19,088 nucleotides of DNA from Kiloniellaceae bacterium (GCA_028280915.1 JANQKX010000174.1:1-19088); one strand, 5' to 3'. Shown: positions 7,074 to 15,616, numbered from the stretch's first letter. Translations and numbers: made by a program. The notes: generated by a model not told the origin, from the sequence alone.

Positions 7074-8537
7074 TCAGCTCCCCACGGGAGTATGGTTGAA
7101 GGTTTGCATTTGCCGGACCGTCTCCGGTCCGCCCCAGCTTTCCAAGAGCGCCGCCTGGTCGGCGAAGGCCTGCCGGTTGACCTCTTCCGGGTCCAGAATG
7201 GCGGTCAGGTAGCCGTGCAGCTCCTCGCGCTGGCCTTCGTGCTCCCGGTCCTCGCCCAGGTCACGCAGTTCGTCTGGATCTGCTTGCATATCAAAGAGTT
7301 GGCAGGGATACCCCTCGGCGTAATAGACATATTTCCAACGGCCATGGCGGATCATGTAAAAGCCCGTGGGGCTGCCCCCGTCGTGGTATTGGCTGATGAT
7401 GAAGCGGTTGGGATCCGGTTCCTGGGCCACCTCCAGCAGGGAGCGGCCCTGCCAGGGCTCTGTCGCCCCATTGGCGCCCCCGCCCCGGAGGCCGACGATG
7501 TCCTCGATGGTGGCGGGGATATCACTGAGCGAGACCAGGGTCTCGTTGACCCCACGGGGCACCTCGGCACCGGCCATGAGCAGGGGGATGCCCGCGGAAT
7601 CCTCGTACATGACCGATTTGCCCCAGAACCCGTGATTGCTGAGCATCTCGCCGTGATCGCTCAGGTAAAGCACAACCGTGTCCCGGGCCGCGCCGGAATC
7701 TTCCAGAGCCTGCAGAATTTGGCGGATGTTGTCATCCAGGAAACTGCACAAGCCGAAATAGGCCCGCTTGCCCAGCTCCCGAGTGCCCGGATCGAAGTAG
7801 TCGTCGTAGTTAAAGAAATTCCCCAAGGTCTCGACCACCGGGTGGACCGACCGGGCCCCGGGGCCCGGCGCCACGGTCTCCGGCAAGGGGCGGCCCTCGT
7901 AAAGATCGTAGAACCTGGGCGGCGCGGTGAGCGGGAAATGGGGGCTGACCAGGGAAACAAAAAGGGCCCAGGGTTTGTTCTTGATCACCCGGGGATAGCG
8001 CTTGAGCCAGCGGCAGGCCTCGGCGGTGATCTCCCGGTCGTATTCCGTATAGCTGCTTTCACCGGGGCCCGCGTCCTTGGCCATTTCCGCCGCCTCTGGA
8101 AAGTCCGCCAGGGGCCGGCGGATCAGACCCTGGGGCCAGCCTCGGCCGCCGTTGGCCAGGTACATGGGCAGGATTTCCTCGGTAAAGCCGTTGTCGTCCT
8201 GGCCCGAGCGGAAATGCAGCTTGCCGATGGAGACCGCGGCGTGGTCCTGCTCCCGCAAGCGGCGCATCCAGCTGTCGTGCTGGCCGTAAAAGGGCTCCGA
8301 GGATGACCAGCAGCGGGTCTCGTGCACCTGGGTGCCCGTGGCCAGGCTGGCCCGGGCGGCGATACAGATGGGCGACGGGGTATAGGCCCGGGTAAAGCGC
8401 GTGCCCTGGGCCGCCAGCCGGTCCAGGGTGGGGGTCCGGGCCACGGCATGTCCATAACAGCCCGCGACCGCCCGGGCATGCTCGTCGGAACAGAGAATCA
8501 GGACATTTTTGGGTTTCATACCGGATTGTGAACTCAT
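7074..8537 (-). CDS. Sulfatase (Cys-type, formylglycine-dependent)
   Basis: Hydrolyses a sulfate ester; the alkaline-phosphatase fold is shown by NVLILCSDEH near the N-terminus and SDHGE at 293-297. The maturation motif is CIAAR (Cys58 to Arg62), fitting CxAxR. Cys58 should therefore be oxidised to formylglycine by an enzyme encoded elsewhere. The frame is open up to 8717, but the extra 60 residues are low-quality and Arg-rich and lie over a repeat-rich intergenic stretch. I place the start at ATG 8537 (MSSQSGMKPKN), with GAGG 9 bases upstream; 8519 is the alternative. This gives 487 residues, normal for the family. No signal peptide is visible, so the enzyme appears cytoplasmic. The substrate is unknown; choline sulfate, aryl sulfate and sulfated sugars are all possible. 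Confidence 0.9.
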   Translation of the reverse strand: MSSQSGMKPKNVLILCSDEHARAVAGCYGHAVARTPTLDRLAAQGTRFTRAYTPSPICIAARASLATGTQVHETRCWSSSEPFYGQHDSWMRRLREQDHAAVSIGKLHFRSGQDDNGFTEEILPMYLANGGRGWPQGLIRRPLADFPEAAEMAKDAGPGESSYTEYDREITAEACRWLKRYPRVIKNKPWALFVSLVSPHFPLTAPPRFYDLYEGRPLPETVAPGPGARSVHPVVETLGNFFNYDDYFDPGTRELGKRAYFGLCSFLDDNIRQILQALEDSGAARDTVVLYLSDHGEMLSNHGFWGKSVMYEDSAGIPLLMAGAEVPRGVNETLVSLSDIPATIEDIVGLRGGGANGATEPWQGRSLLEVAQEPDPNRFIISQYHDGGSPTGFYMIRHGRWKYVYYAEGYPCQLFDMQADPDELRDLGEDREHEGQREELHGYLTAILDPEEVNRQAFADQAALLESWGGPETVRQMQTFNHTPVGS

Positions 8538-8896
8538 AAAGGCGGGCCTCGCGCGGGAGTGTCGGGGGAAGGGCCAGCGCCCTTTCAGGCCCGGATGGTA
8601 CCGATTTTTAACCCGAAGGGAATAGCTTAACCTTCGGGAAAGTTTTGGTCGCGAACCCGGCCAATTCTTAACCCTCGGCAGGGACCATTGCAGAATTTTC
8701 GGCAACCCGGCCGGCACGAAAGGCTGGAATTCTTTCCCTAACGCCTGGTAAGGGAGTAGAATCGAAGAAAAAAACGGTCAAAAATGTCCCAATATTGCTT
8801 TTTGCCGGCCGGTCATCGGCTTTTGATTGAGACAAAGGTCAACCCTTATTACCTTTATACAAAAGGCCCCGCCAAAAAGAGCGTTTTGGAGCCCCC
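8538..8896. promoter_or_regulatory. Divergent control region, sulfatase / 2-oxoacid oxidoreductase
   Basis: A 359-bp gap with no supported gene. It contains a perfect inverted repeat CCCGAAGG...CCTTCGGG (8612-8638). It has three copies of TTAACC beginning at 8608, 8627 and 8668, two copies of AACCCGGCC near 8654 and 8705, and two copies of AATTCTT. The right end, about 8831-8880, is AT-richer and may hold the promoter of the oxidoreductase (TTGAGA or TTGATT as -35), but the -10 boxes are poor. The repeats could be operator sites shared by the two genes. Confidence 0.4.
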
Positions 8897-11800
8897 ATGA
8901 ACAGACACCTCGGCCAGCGCGCCGTTTCCCTGGACGATAAGTACACCGCCACTTCGGGCCGGGTGTTTCTGACCGGCACCCAGGCCTTGGTGCGCCTGCC
9001 CATGATGCAGCGGCAGCGGGACCAGGCGGCGGGGCTCAACACGGCGGCCTTCATCACCGGCTATCGGGGCTCGCCCCTGGGCGCGGTGGACCAGCAGATG
9101 TGGCAGGCCAGCCGCTTCCTGGAGAAAAACCACATCCATTTCCAAGCCGGCGTGAACGAGGACCTGGCGGCCACCGCCGTCTGGGGCAGCCAGCAGACCA
9201 ACCTCTTCGGCGACGGCAATTACGACGGCGTTTTTGCCATGTGGTACGGCAAGGGCCCGGGGGTGGACCGCAGCGGCGACGTGCTGCGCCACGGCAACAT
9301 GGCGGGCACCGCCCCCCATGGCGGCGTGCTGCTGCTGGCCGGGGACGATCATGTGGCCAAGTCCTCCACCACCGCCCATCAAAGCGACTACGCCTTCATG
9401 GACGCCATGATCCCGGTGCTGTCGCCCGCCGGCGTGCAGGAGTTTTTGGACCTGGGCCTCTATGGCTGGGCGCTGAGCCGCTTTTCCGGCTGCTGGGTGG
9501 GTTTCAAGGTGATCGGAGAGACCGCCGATTCCACGGCCAGCGTTTATGTGGACCCGGATCGGGTACGGATCGTCACCCCCCAGGACTTTGAGCTGCCGCC
9601 GGGGGGCCTGCACATTCGCCTGGGCGATAATCCCCTGCCCCAGGAAGAACGCCTGCACGCCCACAAAGTTTATGCCGCGCTGGCCTTCGCCCGGGCCAAC
9701 CGGCTGGACCAGGTGGTGCTGGACAGCCCCAAGCCGCGCCTGGGCATCGTCACCCACGGCAAGTCCTATCTGGACGTGCGCCAGGCCCTGGACGACCTGG
9801 GCATCGACGAAGTCATGGCGGCCGAGATCGGCCTGAAGGTCTATAAGGTGGCCATGACCTGGCCCTTGGAACGGGAGGGCATCCGCCACTTTGCCGAGGG
9901 CCTGGAAGAAGTTTTGGTGGTGGAGGAAAAGCGCGCCCTTTTGGAAAACCAGATCAAGGAGCAGCTTTACAACTGGCGCGCCGACGTGCGGCCCCGGGTG
10001 ATCGGCAAGTTCGATGACAACGGCGAGTGGATCCTGCCCTCCATGGGCGAGCTGACCCCGGCGCGCATCGCCCGGGTGATCGCCAAGCGCATCGCGCGCT
10101 TTTACAGCAGCGAGCGCATCGCCGAGCGCCTGCGCTACCTGAGCGCCAAGGAAGAGGCCCTGGCCCATGAAAAGGCCAGCATGGCGCGCATTCCCTATTT
10201 CTGTTCCGGCTGTCCCCATAATACCTCCACCAAGCTGCCCGAGGGCAGCCGGGCCCTGGCCGGGATCGGCTGTCACTACATGGTGCGCTGGATGGACCGG
10301 GAATCGGAACTCTTCACCCAGATGGGCGGCGAAGGGGTGCCCTGGGTGGGGCAAGCACCGTTTTCCAATACCAAGCACGTCTTTGCAAATTTAGGGGACG
10401 GGACCTATTTCCATTCCGGCCTGGCCGCGATCCGCGCCGCGGTCGCCGCCGACGTGAACATCACCTATAAGATCCTCTTTAACGACGCGGTGGCCATGAC
10501 CGGCGGCCAACCGGTGGAAGGGCCGCTGGACCCGGTGATCATCGCCCGGCAGGTGCACGCCGAGGGCCTGAAGCGGATCGTGGTGGTGACCGACGAGCCG
10601 GAGAAGTACCCCTTGGGCACGGACTGGCCGCCCGGCGTCACGGTGGAGCATCGGGACCAACTGGCGCGCATTCAAAAGGAAATGCGCGAGACGGAAGGTG
10701 TCACCGCCATCATCTATGACCAGACCTGCGCGGCGGAAAAGCGCCGCCGGCGCAAGCGCGGCCTTTATCCGGACCCGCCCAAGCGGGCCTTCATCAACGA
10801 TCAAGTCTGCGAGGGCTGCGGCGACTGCTCGCTGGCGTCCAACTGTGTCTCCGTCATTCCCTTGGAAACGGAGTACGGCCGCAAACGGGCCATCGACCAA
10901 TCGGCCTGTAACAAGGACTTTTCCTGCCTGAACGGATTTTGTCCCTCTTTTGTCACCGTGCACGGCGGACAGATCCGTAAGCTGAAGGCGGGGCAAGGCG
11001 CGGCCGCCGCCGGCAAGGGTGCCCAGTGGGAAGACCCGCCCGCCCCGACGCTTCCTGATGTGGCCGAGCCCTACGGCATCGTGGTCACCGGCGTGGGCGG
11101 CACCGGCGTGGTCACCATCGGTGCGCTCTTGGGCATGGCCGCCCATATTGAGGGCAAGGGCTGTTCCATCCTGGACATGGCCGGCCTGGCGCAGAAGGGC
11201 GGCGCGGTGGTCAGTCATGTGCGCATCGCCGAAAGCCCGGAAGACCTGCACGCGGTGCGCATTTCCGCCGGCAGCGCCAAACTGGTGCTGGGCGCCGACC
11301 TGGTGGTGGCCGGGGGCTTCGAGGCGCTGTCGAAAATCACCGCGGGGGAAACCCACGCCGTGGTCAACGCCCAGGAGACCATGACCGGCGCCTTCACCCG
11401 TGACCCGGATCTGAAGTTTCCCGGCGAAGAGCTGCACCGCTTGATCCGCGAGGCCGCTGGGCCGGACCACTGCCACTTTCTGGACGCCTCGCGCATCGCC
11501 ACGGCGCTGATGGGGGATTCCATCGGCACCAACCTCTTCATGCTGGGCTATGCCTGGCAGAAGGGCCTGGTGCCCGTGGGCGAGGCCGCGCTTATCCAGG
11601 CCATCGAACTGAACCGTGTGGCGGTGGAGGCCAACAAACGGGCCTTCCTCTGGGGCCGCCGCGCCGCCCACGATATGGCCGCGGTGGAGCGGGCCGTGAG
11701 CCCCAAGGCGCCGCCGCTCAGCCACCAGCCCTCCCACAGCTTGGCCGAGATGATCGAACGTCGGGTAGCCGACCTGACGGCCTATCAGAACCGGGCCTAC

Positions 11801-12397
11801 GGCGCCCGCTACCGCAAGCTGGTGGAGCGGGTCGGCAACACGGAAAGGGACAAGACCCCGGGCCAAACGGGCCTGACCGAGGCGGTGGCGCGTTATTACT
11901 TCAAGCTTCTGGCGATCAAGGACGAATACGAGGTGGCCCGCCTCTTCGCCGCGCCCGAATTCCGGCAAAAGCTGGCCGAGCAGTTCGAGGGCGACTTTTC
12001 CCTCAGCTACCACCTGGCCCCGCCGCTCCTCGCCCAGCGGGACCCGGAGACGGGGCACTTGAAAAAGCGGGAGTTCGGCCCCTGGCTCGGCCGCCTCTTC
12101 CCCCTGCTCGCCAAGCTGAAGGGCCTGCGCGGCACCCCCTTGGACCCCTTCGGCCACACCGCCGAACGCCGCAAGGAACGCCAGCTCATCGCCGACTACG
12201 AGGCGATCATCGCCGAAGTTCTAAGAGGCCTCACCCCCGCCAACCATGCCATCACCGTGGAACTGGCCGCCATCCCGGAAAAAATCCGCGGCTTCGGCCA
12301 CGTCAAGGAAGCTCATATCCAACGTGCCAAGGCCTGTGAAGCGGACCTACTCGCTCAGTTCCGCGCCCCGACCGCGCAGAGGGCCGCGGCGGAGTGA
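8897..12397 (+). CDS. Indolepyruvate:ferredoxin oxidoreductase-type 2-oxoacid oxidoreductase, fused subunits
   Basis: A single 1,166-residue chain fusing the thiamine-diphosphate and gamma subunits. It is predicted to decarboxylate aryl or branched 2-oxoacids such as indolepyruvate or phenylpyruvate to acyl-CoA while reducing ferredoxin. The N-terminus has GYRGSPLGAVDQQ at about 54. CSGCPHN from Cys436, GIGCHY and GDGTYFHSG follow in the TPP domain. A Cys cluster beginning CEGCGDC at Cys638, with further Cys in the SACNKDFSCLNGFC segment, is suited to an Fe-S cluster. The gamma domain starts near 727 with VTGVGGTGVVTIG, and a C-terminal domain of about 230 residues completes it. GGAG sits 5 bases before the ATG. 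The length and order match the aerobic proteobacterial fused form. The exact substrate is inferred from family only. Confidence 0.93.
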   Translation: MNRHLGQRAVSLDDKYTATSGRVFLTGTQALVRLPMMQRQRDQAAGLNTAAFITGYRGSPLGAVDQQMWQASRFLEKNHIHFQAGVNEDLAATAVWGSQQTNLFGDGNYDGVFAMWYGKGPGVDRSGDVLRHGNMAGTAPHGGVLLLAGDDHVAKSSTTAHQSDYAFMDAMIPVLSPAGVQEFLDLGLYGWALSRFSGCWVGFKVIGETADSTASVYVDPDRVRIVTPQDFELPPGGLHIRLGDNPLPQEERLHAHKVYAALAFARANRLDQVVLDSPKPRLGIVTHGKSYLDVRQALDDLGIDEVMAAEIGLKVYKVAMTWPLEREGIRHFAEGLEEVLVVEEKRALLENQIKEQLYNWRADVRPRVIGKFDDNGEWILPSMGELTPARIARVIAKRIARFYSSERIAERLRYLSAKEEALAHEKASMARIPYFCSGCPHNTSTKLPEGSRALAGIGCHYMVRWMDRESELFTQMGGEGVPWVGQAPFSNTKHVFANLGDGTYFHSGLAAIRAAVAADVNITYKILFNDAVAMTGGQPVEGPLDPVIIARQVHAEGLKRIVVVTDEPEKYPLGTDWPPGVTVEHRDQLARIQKEMRETEGVTAIIYDQTCAAEKRRRRKRGLYPDPPKRAFINDQVCEGCGDCSLASNCVSVIPLETEYGRKRAIDQSACNKDFSCLNGFCPSFVTVHGGQIRKLKAGQGAAAAGKGAQWEDPPAPTLPDVAEPYGIVVTGVGGTGVVTIGALLGMAAHIEGKGCSILDMAGLAQKGGAVVSHVRIAESPEDLHAVRISAGSAKLVLGADLVVAGGFEALSKITAGETHAVVNAQETMTGAFTRDPDLKFPGEELHRLIREAAGPDHCHFLDASRIATALMGDSIGTNLFMLGYAWQKGLVPVGEAALIQAIELNRVAVEANKRAFLWGRRAAHDMAAVERAVSPKAPPLSHQPSHSLAEMIERRVADLTAYQNRAYGARYRKLVERVGNTERDKTPGQTGLTEAVARYYFKLLAIKDEYEVARLFAAPEFRQKLAEQFEGDFSLSYHLAPPLLAQRDPETGHLKKREFGPWLGRLFPLLAKLKGLRGTPLDPFGHTAERRKERQLIADYEAIIAEVLRGLTPANHAITVELAAIPEKIRGFGHVKEAHIQRAKACEADLLAQFRAPTAQRAAAE

Positions 12398-12416
12398 ACG
12401 AGACAAATCTCGTTCA
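12395..12416 (+). terminator. Perfect 9-bp hairpin over the oxidoreductase stop codon
   Basis: TGAACGAGA, loop CAAA, TCTCGTTCA: a perfect 9-bp stem whose first three bases are the TGA stop. No T-run follows, so it may be a Rho-aided terminator, an RNA stabiliser, or an attenuator controlling read-through into the ATPase gene. Confidence 0.45.
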
Positions 12417-12469
12417 AGGCCTTATAGTTGGATATGAAAAAGCGTGGGCAAGTCGGTGACACGAGGATA

Positions 12470-13816
12470 ATGGTAAAAGAGAGCAAAAAACTAATACCTG
12501 AACCAAGAGGCGCTTACTTCTGCTCACTGAGCCTGGAAAACGTGCGCTGCTTTGGTCCTAAACAAATCCTCGACTTGACTGACTCTAACGGCAATCCAGC
12601 CCCATGGACAGTCATACTTGGTGACAATGGGACAGGCAAATCGACTATTTTGCAATCATTAGCAATTTTGGTTCCAGTGATATTTGATATTAATCGTACA
12701 CCGGATGGGGTTCATCAACTATCTGGAATATTTGGATTCTCGAATTTTCTGCGAAATCAGCTAGGATATTTCCTGCGATCAAAAGAGACAGGCTTCGAAG
12801 CACATGCGAGTGTTAGATATGGGGAGTCATTCGCCGTACTAGATGCCGCATCAGATCAAATTTCATTGAGTTGTGAGCCGAGTTCCAAAGCCATAGTTGG
12901 CAAGGGCTTCGAATACAGTTCAGCAATCAGAGTCTTTGCTTATGGACCTTCTAGAAAATCTGGCAACGAGGGTCTTGCCAAACAGTCCAAAGACAAAATA
13001 CTTCAGTTTTTGTTTGACGATACGGCTACGCTGAGAAACGTTGAGGAGTGGCTTTTGCAAGCAGATTACACGGCTAGCAAGAAGTCAAAAGTGAGAGAGG
13101 AAGCACAAAAACGCCGTGATGCGATCAAAAAATCTCTTTTAGATCTCTTGCCAGATGTTAGCGCTATCAAAATAGCAGGTCCGAATAACCTGTCACAGAC
13201 GCCGCGCGTAGAATTTAAAACCCCTTACGGCTGGGTACACCTGGAACAACTGGGGCAAGGCTACCGCTCCATGATTGCCTGGGTGGTGGATTTTGCCAGC
13301 CGGCTTTACGACGAGTTTCCCGATAGCCCGAACCCCTTGGCAGAGCCGGCGGTTTGTCTGGTGGATGAAATCGACCTACACCTCCATCCGCGCTGGCAGC
13401 GTTCGATCATGAGTTATTTGTCGGAGCGCTTTCCCAATACCCAGTTTATCGTCACCGCGCATAGCCCCTTGATCGTGCAGGCGGCGCAGGATGCCAATGT
13501 GGTGGTGCTGCGCCGGGACGGCGATCATGTGGTGATCGATCAAAGCCTGAAGGGCGTGCAGGGCTGGCGCATCGATCAGATCCTGACCAGCGATCTCTTT
13601 GGCCTGGAGACAGCCCGGCCGCCCCAATATGCGGCACTGATTTCGGAACGCAAAGCTTTGCTCACCAAAAGCAAACTCTCCGCCGCCGATAAGAAAAGGC
13701 TGGCCGAGTTGGATGCACAAATGGAAGCCCTGCCCGCTGGTGAAACCGCAGCCGACATGGAGGCCATGGACATCATTCGCCGTGCCGCCGAGCGGCTCAA
13801 ACAAGCGGGCGAGTGA
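12470..13816 (+). CDS. AAA ATPase, PtuA-like component of a Septu-type defence pair
   Basis: An ABC/SMC-like AAA ATPase that probably controls the partner nuclease. From ATG 12470 the product is 448 residues. It has the RecF/OLD-style opening SLENVRCFGPKQ, Walker A GDNGTGKST at about 51-59, Walker B VCLVDE with the D-E pair at about 299-300, and the switch histidine in TAHS at about 331. There are no membrane segments. GGTGA lies 10 bases before ATG 12470. A TTG at 12428 (AAGG 8 bases upstream) and an ATG at 12434 are alternative starts. The HNH gene follows 4 bases after the stop. G+C is about 40% up to about 13200 and about 58% afterwards, unlike any neighbour. Similar ATPases also occur alone, so the defence role rests on the HNH partner. 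Confidence 0.82.
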   Translation: MVKESKKLIPEPRGAYFCSLSLENVRCFGPKQILDLTDSNGNPAPWTVILGDNGTGKSTILQSLAILVPVIFDINRTPDGVHQLSGIFGFSNFLRNQLGYFLRSKETGFEAHASVRYGESFAVLDAASDQISLSCEPSSKAIVGKGFEYSSAIRVFAYGPSRKSGNEGLAKQSKDKILQFLFDDTATLRNVEEWLLQADYTASKKSKVREEAQKRRDAIKKSLLDLLPDVSAIKIAGPNNLSQTPRVEFKTPYGWVHLEQLGQGYRSMIAWVVDFASRLYDEFPDSPNPLAEPAVCLVDEIDLHLHPRWQRSIMSYLSERFPNTQFIVTAHSPLIVQAAQDANVVVLRRDGDHVVIDQSLKGVQGWRIDQILTSDLFGLETARPPQYAALISERKALLTKSKLSAADKKRLAELDAQMEALPAGETAADMEAMDIIRRAAERLKQAGE

Positions 13817-13820
13817 AAGT

Positions 13821-14573
13821 GTGATACCGGTTAAAAAACCTGCAACCCCACCTAAAACTCTCCGCGAGCGGGGGCAGGTTCAGAGAAAAAGCGACGAGGC
13901 GCTCTACGACTCTTCGCCGCGCAAGTACCGAGACGGCAGTAAGAAGTTCGAGTTCAGCTCGGGCATTTATGGCACCACAACCGTGAAGTCAGCTCTGAAA
14001 AAAGCTCAACACGACAAATGCGCATTTTGCGAGTCTAAAATCTCCCACATTTCTTACGGAGATGTGGAGCACTTCCGCCCCAAGGGCGCCTGGCGCCAGG
14101 ACATGGACGATGAACAAAGCTATCCCGGCTATTACTGGCTTGCCTACCAGTGGGAGAACCTCTTTCTGGCCTGCCAGATCTGCAATCAGCGCTTCAAAAA
14201 GGATCTCTTTCCCCTCGAAAACCCGTCCCGCCGGGCCCGTAGCCACAGAACGGATGTGGCGCGGGAAAAACCGCTCTTCCTCGACCCTGGCAAGGATGAC
14301 CCCTCGGCGCATATCGGCTTTCGCCAAGAGTATCTGTTTGCAAAAAATGATAGCCCGCGCGGCCAATCAACCATCGATATGCTGGGCATCAACCGAGCTA
14401 TTTTAGCTGAGAGGCGGCGCGATCACATTGAGCAGATCAGACTCATAAGCGCCCTGGCCAACAGCGATCTTCCCGAAAGCCAGGAAGCACGCGACTATCT
14501 GCAACGGGCTGTCACTCCCAAGGCGGAGTATTCCGCCGCGACCAGCGCCTTTCTTTCCGAACCTGAAGTTTAG
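13821..14573 (+). CDS. HNH endonuclease, PtuB-like / retron-associated TIGR02646 type
   Basis: A predicted metal-dependent nuclease of 250 residues. The frame runs further upstream inside the ATPase gene, but the natural start is GTG 13821, four bases after the ATPase stop, implying translational coupling. CAFCESK (Cys67, Cys70) and CQICNQ (Cys118, Cys121) should bind a structural zinc. Between them GDVEHFRPKGAW carries His84 and YQWENL supplies Asn113, the HNH catalytic core. This layout matches the HNH family found with PtuA-like ATPases in Septu and with Ec78-type retrons. No reverse transcriptase is present, which points to the two-gene Septu form. The likely role is nucleic-acid cleavage on phage infection. 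The biochemistry of this pair is inferred, not shown. Confidence 0.83.
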   Translation: MIPVKKPATPPKTLRERGQVQRKSDEALYDSSPRKYRDGSKKFEFSSGIYGTTTVKSALKKAQHDKCAFCESKISHISYGDVEHFRPKGAWRQDMDDEQSYPGYYWLAYQWENLFLACQICNQRFKKDLFPLENPSRRARSHRTDVAREKPLFLDPGKDDPSAHIGFRQEYLFAKNDSPRGQSTIDMLGINRAILAERRRDHIEQIRLISALANSDLPESQEARDYLQRAVTPKAEYSAATSAFLSEPEV

Positions 14574-14635
14574 GCTGATTGCTCACCAGGCTGGGGTTAA
14601 ATTGTTGCTGAGCGGTCACGTGTTCGAGAAAAGGG

Positions 14636-15616
14636 ATGCGGCCTTTGAAGGACTGGTTGGAAGGGCGCCAGATCGCGGTTTATTTCGCGGCCGTGGCGGC
14701 CGGGGTCGTCTTGGCGTTTTTGGTGACGGGGACCGAGGGGCTGTTGCACGTCCTCGATCCGGCGCTGGGTTTCATGTTGTTTGTCACCTTCCTTCAGGTG
14801 CCCCTCGCCCAATTGGGACAGGCCCTTAAGCGGTATCGCTTTTTGGCGGCCTTGATGACGGCCAATTTCGTCGCGATTCCTTGTCTTGTGGGCCTCTTGT
14901 TGCTGGCGGTTCCCGACGATCCCCTGGTGGTCTTGGGGGTTCTGCTGGTCCTGCTCACGCCTTGCATCGACTACGTGGTGACCTTCTCGCGCTTGGGCGG
15001 CGCGGATGCGCGGCTGCTGCTGGCGGCGACCCCTGCCTTGCTGATTGCCCAGATGGCGCTTTTGCCCCTCTATCTGGGGATCTTCCTGGACCAGGAGGCC
15101 GCCGCCCTGGTGCGGCCGGGGCCTTTTCTCCAGGCCTTTTTGTATCTGATCGTGATCCCGCTGGTTCTCGCCGGGCTGGTTCAGGCTTGGGCGGCGCGGA
15201 GCGGTGCCGGCCGGCGGGTGAACGCAGCGCTGGACCTCTTGCCCGTGCCCGCCACCGCCCTTGTCCTGCTCATGATCGCGGCGGGCGTGGTGCCGGAGCT
15301 GGGGCAGGCCTGGCGCGCCGCCCTGCCCGTGGTGCCGGTTTACCTGGCCTTCGCGGCCCTGGCGCCGCTTTTGGGCTGGGCCGTGGCCCGGGCCTTCCGC
15401 CTGGAGGCGCCGGCCGGGCGGGCGGTCGCGTTTAGCGCCGGGACCCGCAACTCCCTGGTGGTTTTGCCCCTGGCCCTGGCCGTGCCCGGCGCCATCCCGG
15501 TCCTGCCGGCGGTGATCGTCACGCAGACCATGGTGGAACTGCTGGCCGAACTGGCCTTCATCCGTGCGATCCCCCGATTGGGCCGAAGCCGGTCGGAAGG
15601 CCCAAACGGCACATAG
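14636..15616 (+). CDS. Bile acid:sodium symporter / arsenic-resistance-type permease
   Basis: An inner-membrane transporter of 326 residues with about nine or ten hydrophobic segments, starting AVYFAAVAAGVVLAFLV. It fits the bile acid:Na+ symporter fold that includes Acr3-like arsenite exporters. The segment LTPCIDYVVTFSRLGGADARLLLAATPALL and the late motif SAGTRNSLVVLPLALAVP resemble proteins usually annotated as arsenic resistance proteins. No arsR, arsC or other arsenic gene lies nearby, so arsenite export is not supported by context and another anion is possible. The ATG at 14636 follows GAGAAAAGGG, an acceptable ribosome site. The gene lies downstream of the ATPase-HNH pair with a 62-bp gap, and is convergent with gapR. 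Confidence 0.82.
   Translation: MRPLKDWLEGRQIAVYFAAVAAGVVLAFLVTGTEGLLHVLDPALGFMLFVTFLQVPLAQLGQALKRYRFLAALMTANFVAIPCLVGLLLLAVPDDPLVVLGVLLVLLTPCIDYVVTFSRLGGADARLLLAATPALLIAQMALLPLYLGIFLDQEAAALVRPGPFLQAFLYLIVIPLVLAGLVQAWAARSGAGRRVNAALDLLPVPATALVLLMIAAGVVPELGQAWRAALPVVPVYLAFAALAPLLGWAVARAFRLEAPAGRAVAFSAGTRNSLVVLPLALAVPGAIPVLPAVIVTQTMVELLAELAFIRAIPRLGRSRSEGPNGT

Noticed and set aside
8538..8717. 60-residue N-terminal extension of the sulfatase frame
   Set aside because: Arg/Pro-rich, no similarity to sulfatase starts, overlies a repeat-rich gap, and a better ATG with GAGG upstream exists at 8537.
8855..12157. Long minus-strand frames (507 and 588 codons) opposite the fused oxidoreductase
   Set aside because: Composition is His/Gly/Leu/Gln-rich mirror coding typical of GC-rich antisense frames, with no domain motifs; the plus-strand gene is certain.
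13713..13820. Longer HNH protein starting inside the ATPase gene
   Set aside because: The extra 36 residues are out-of-frame ATPase coding; GTG 13821 directly after the ATPase stop is the natural coupled start.
12470..14573. Ec78-type retron
   Set aside because: The ATPase and HNH resemble its effectors, but no reverse transcriptase or structured msr/msd region is present in the flanking sequence.
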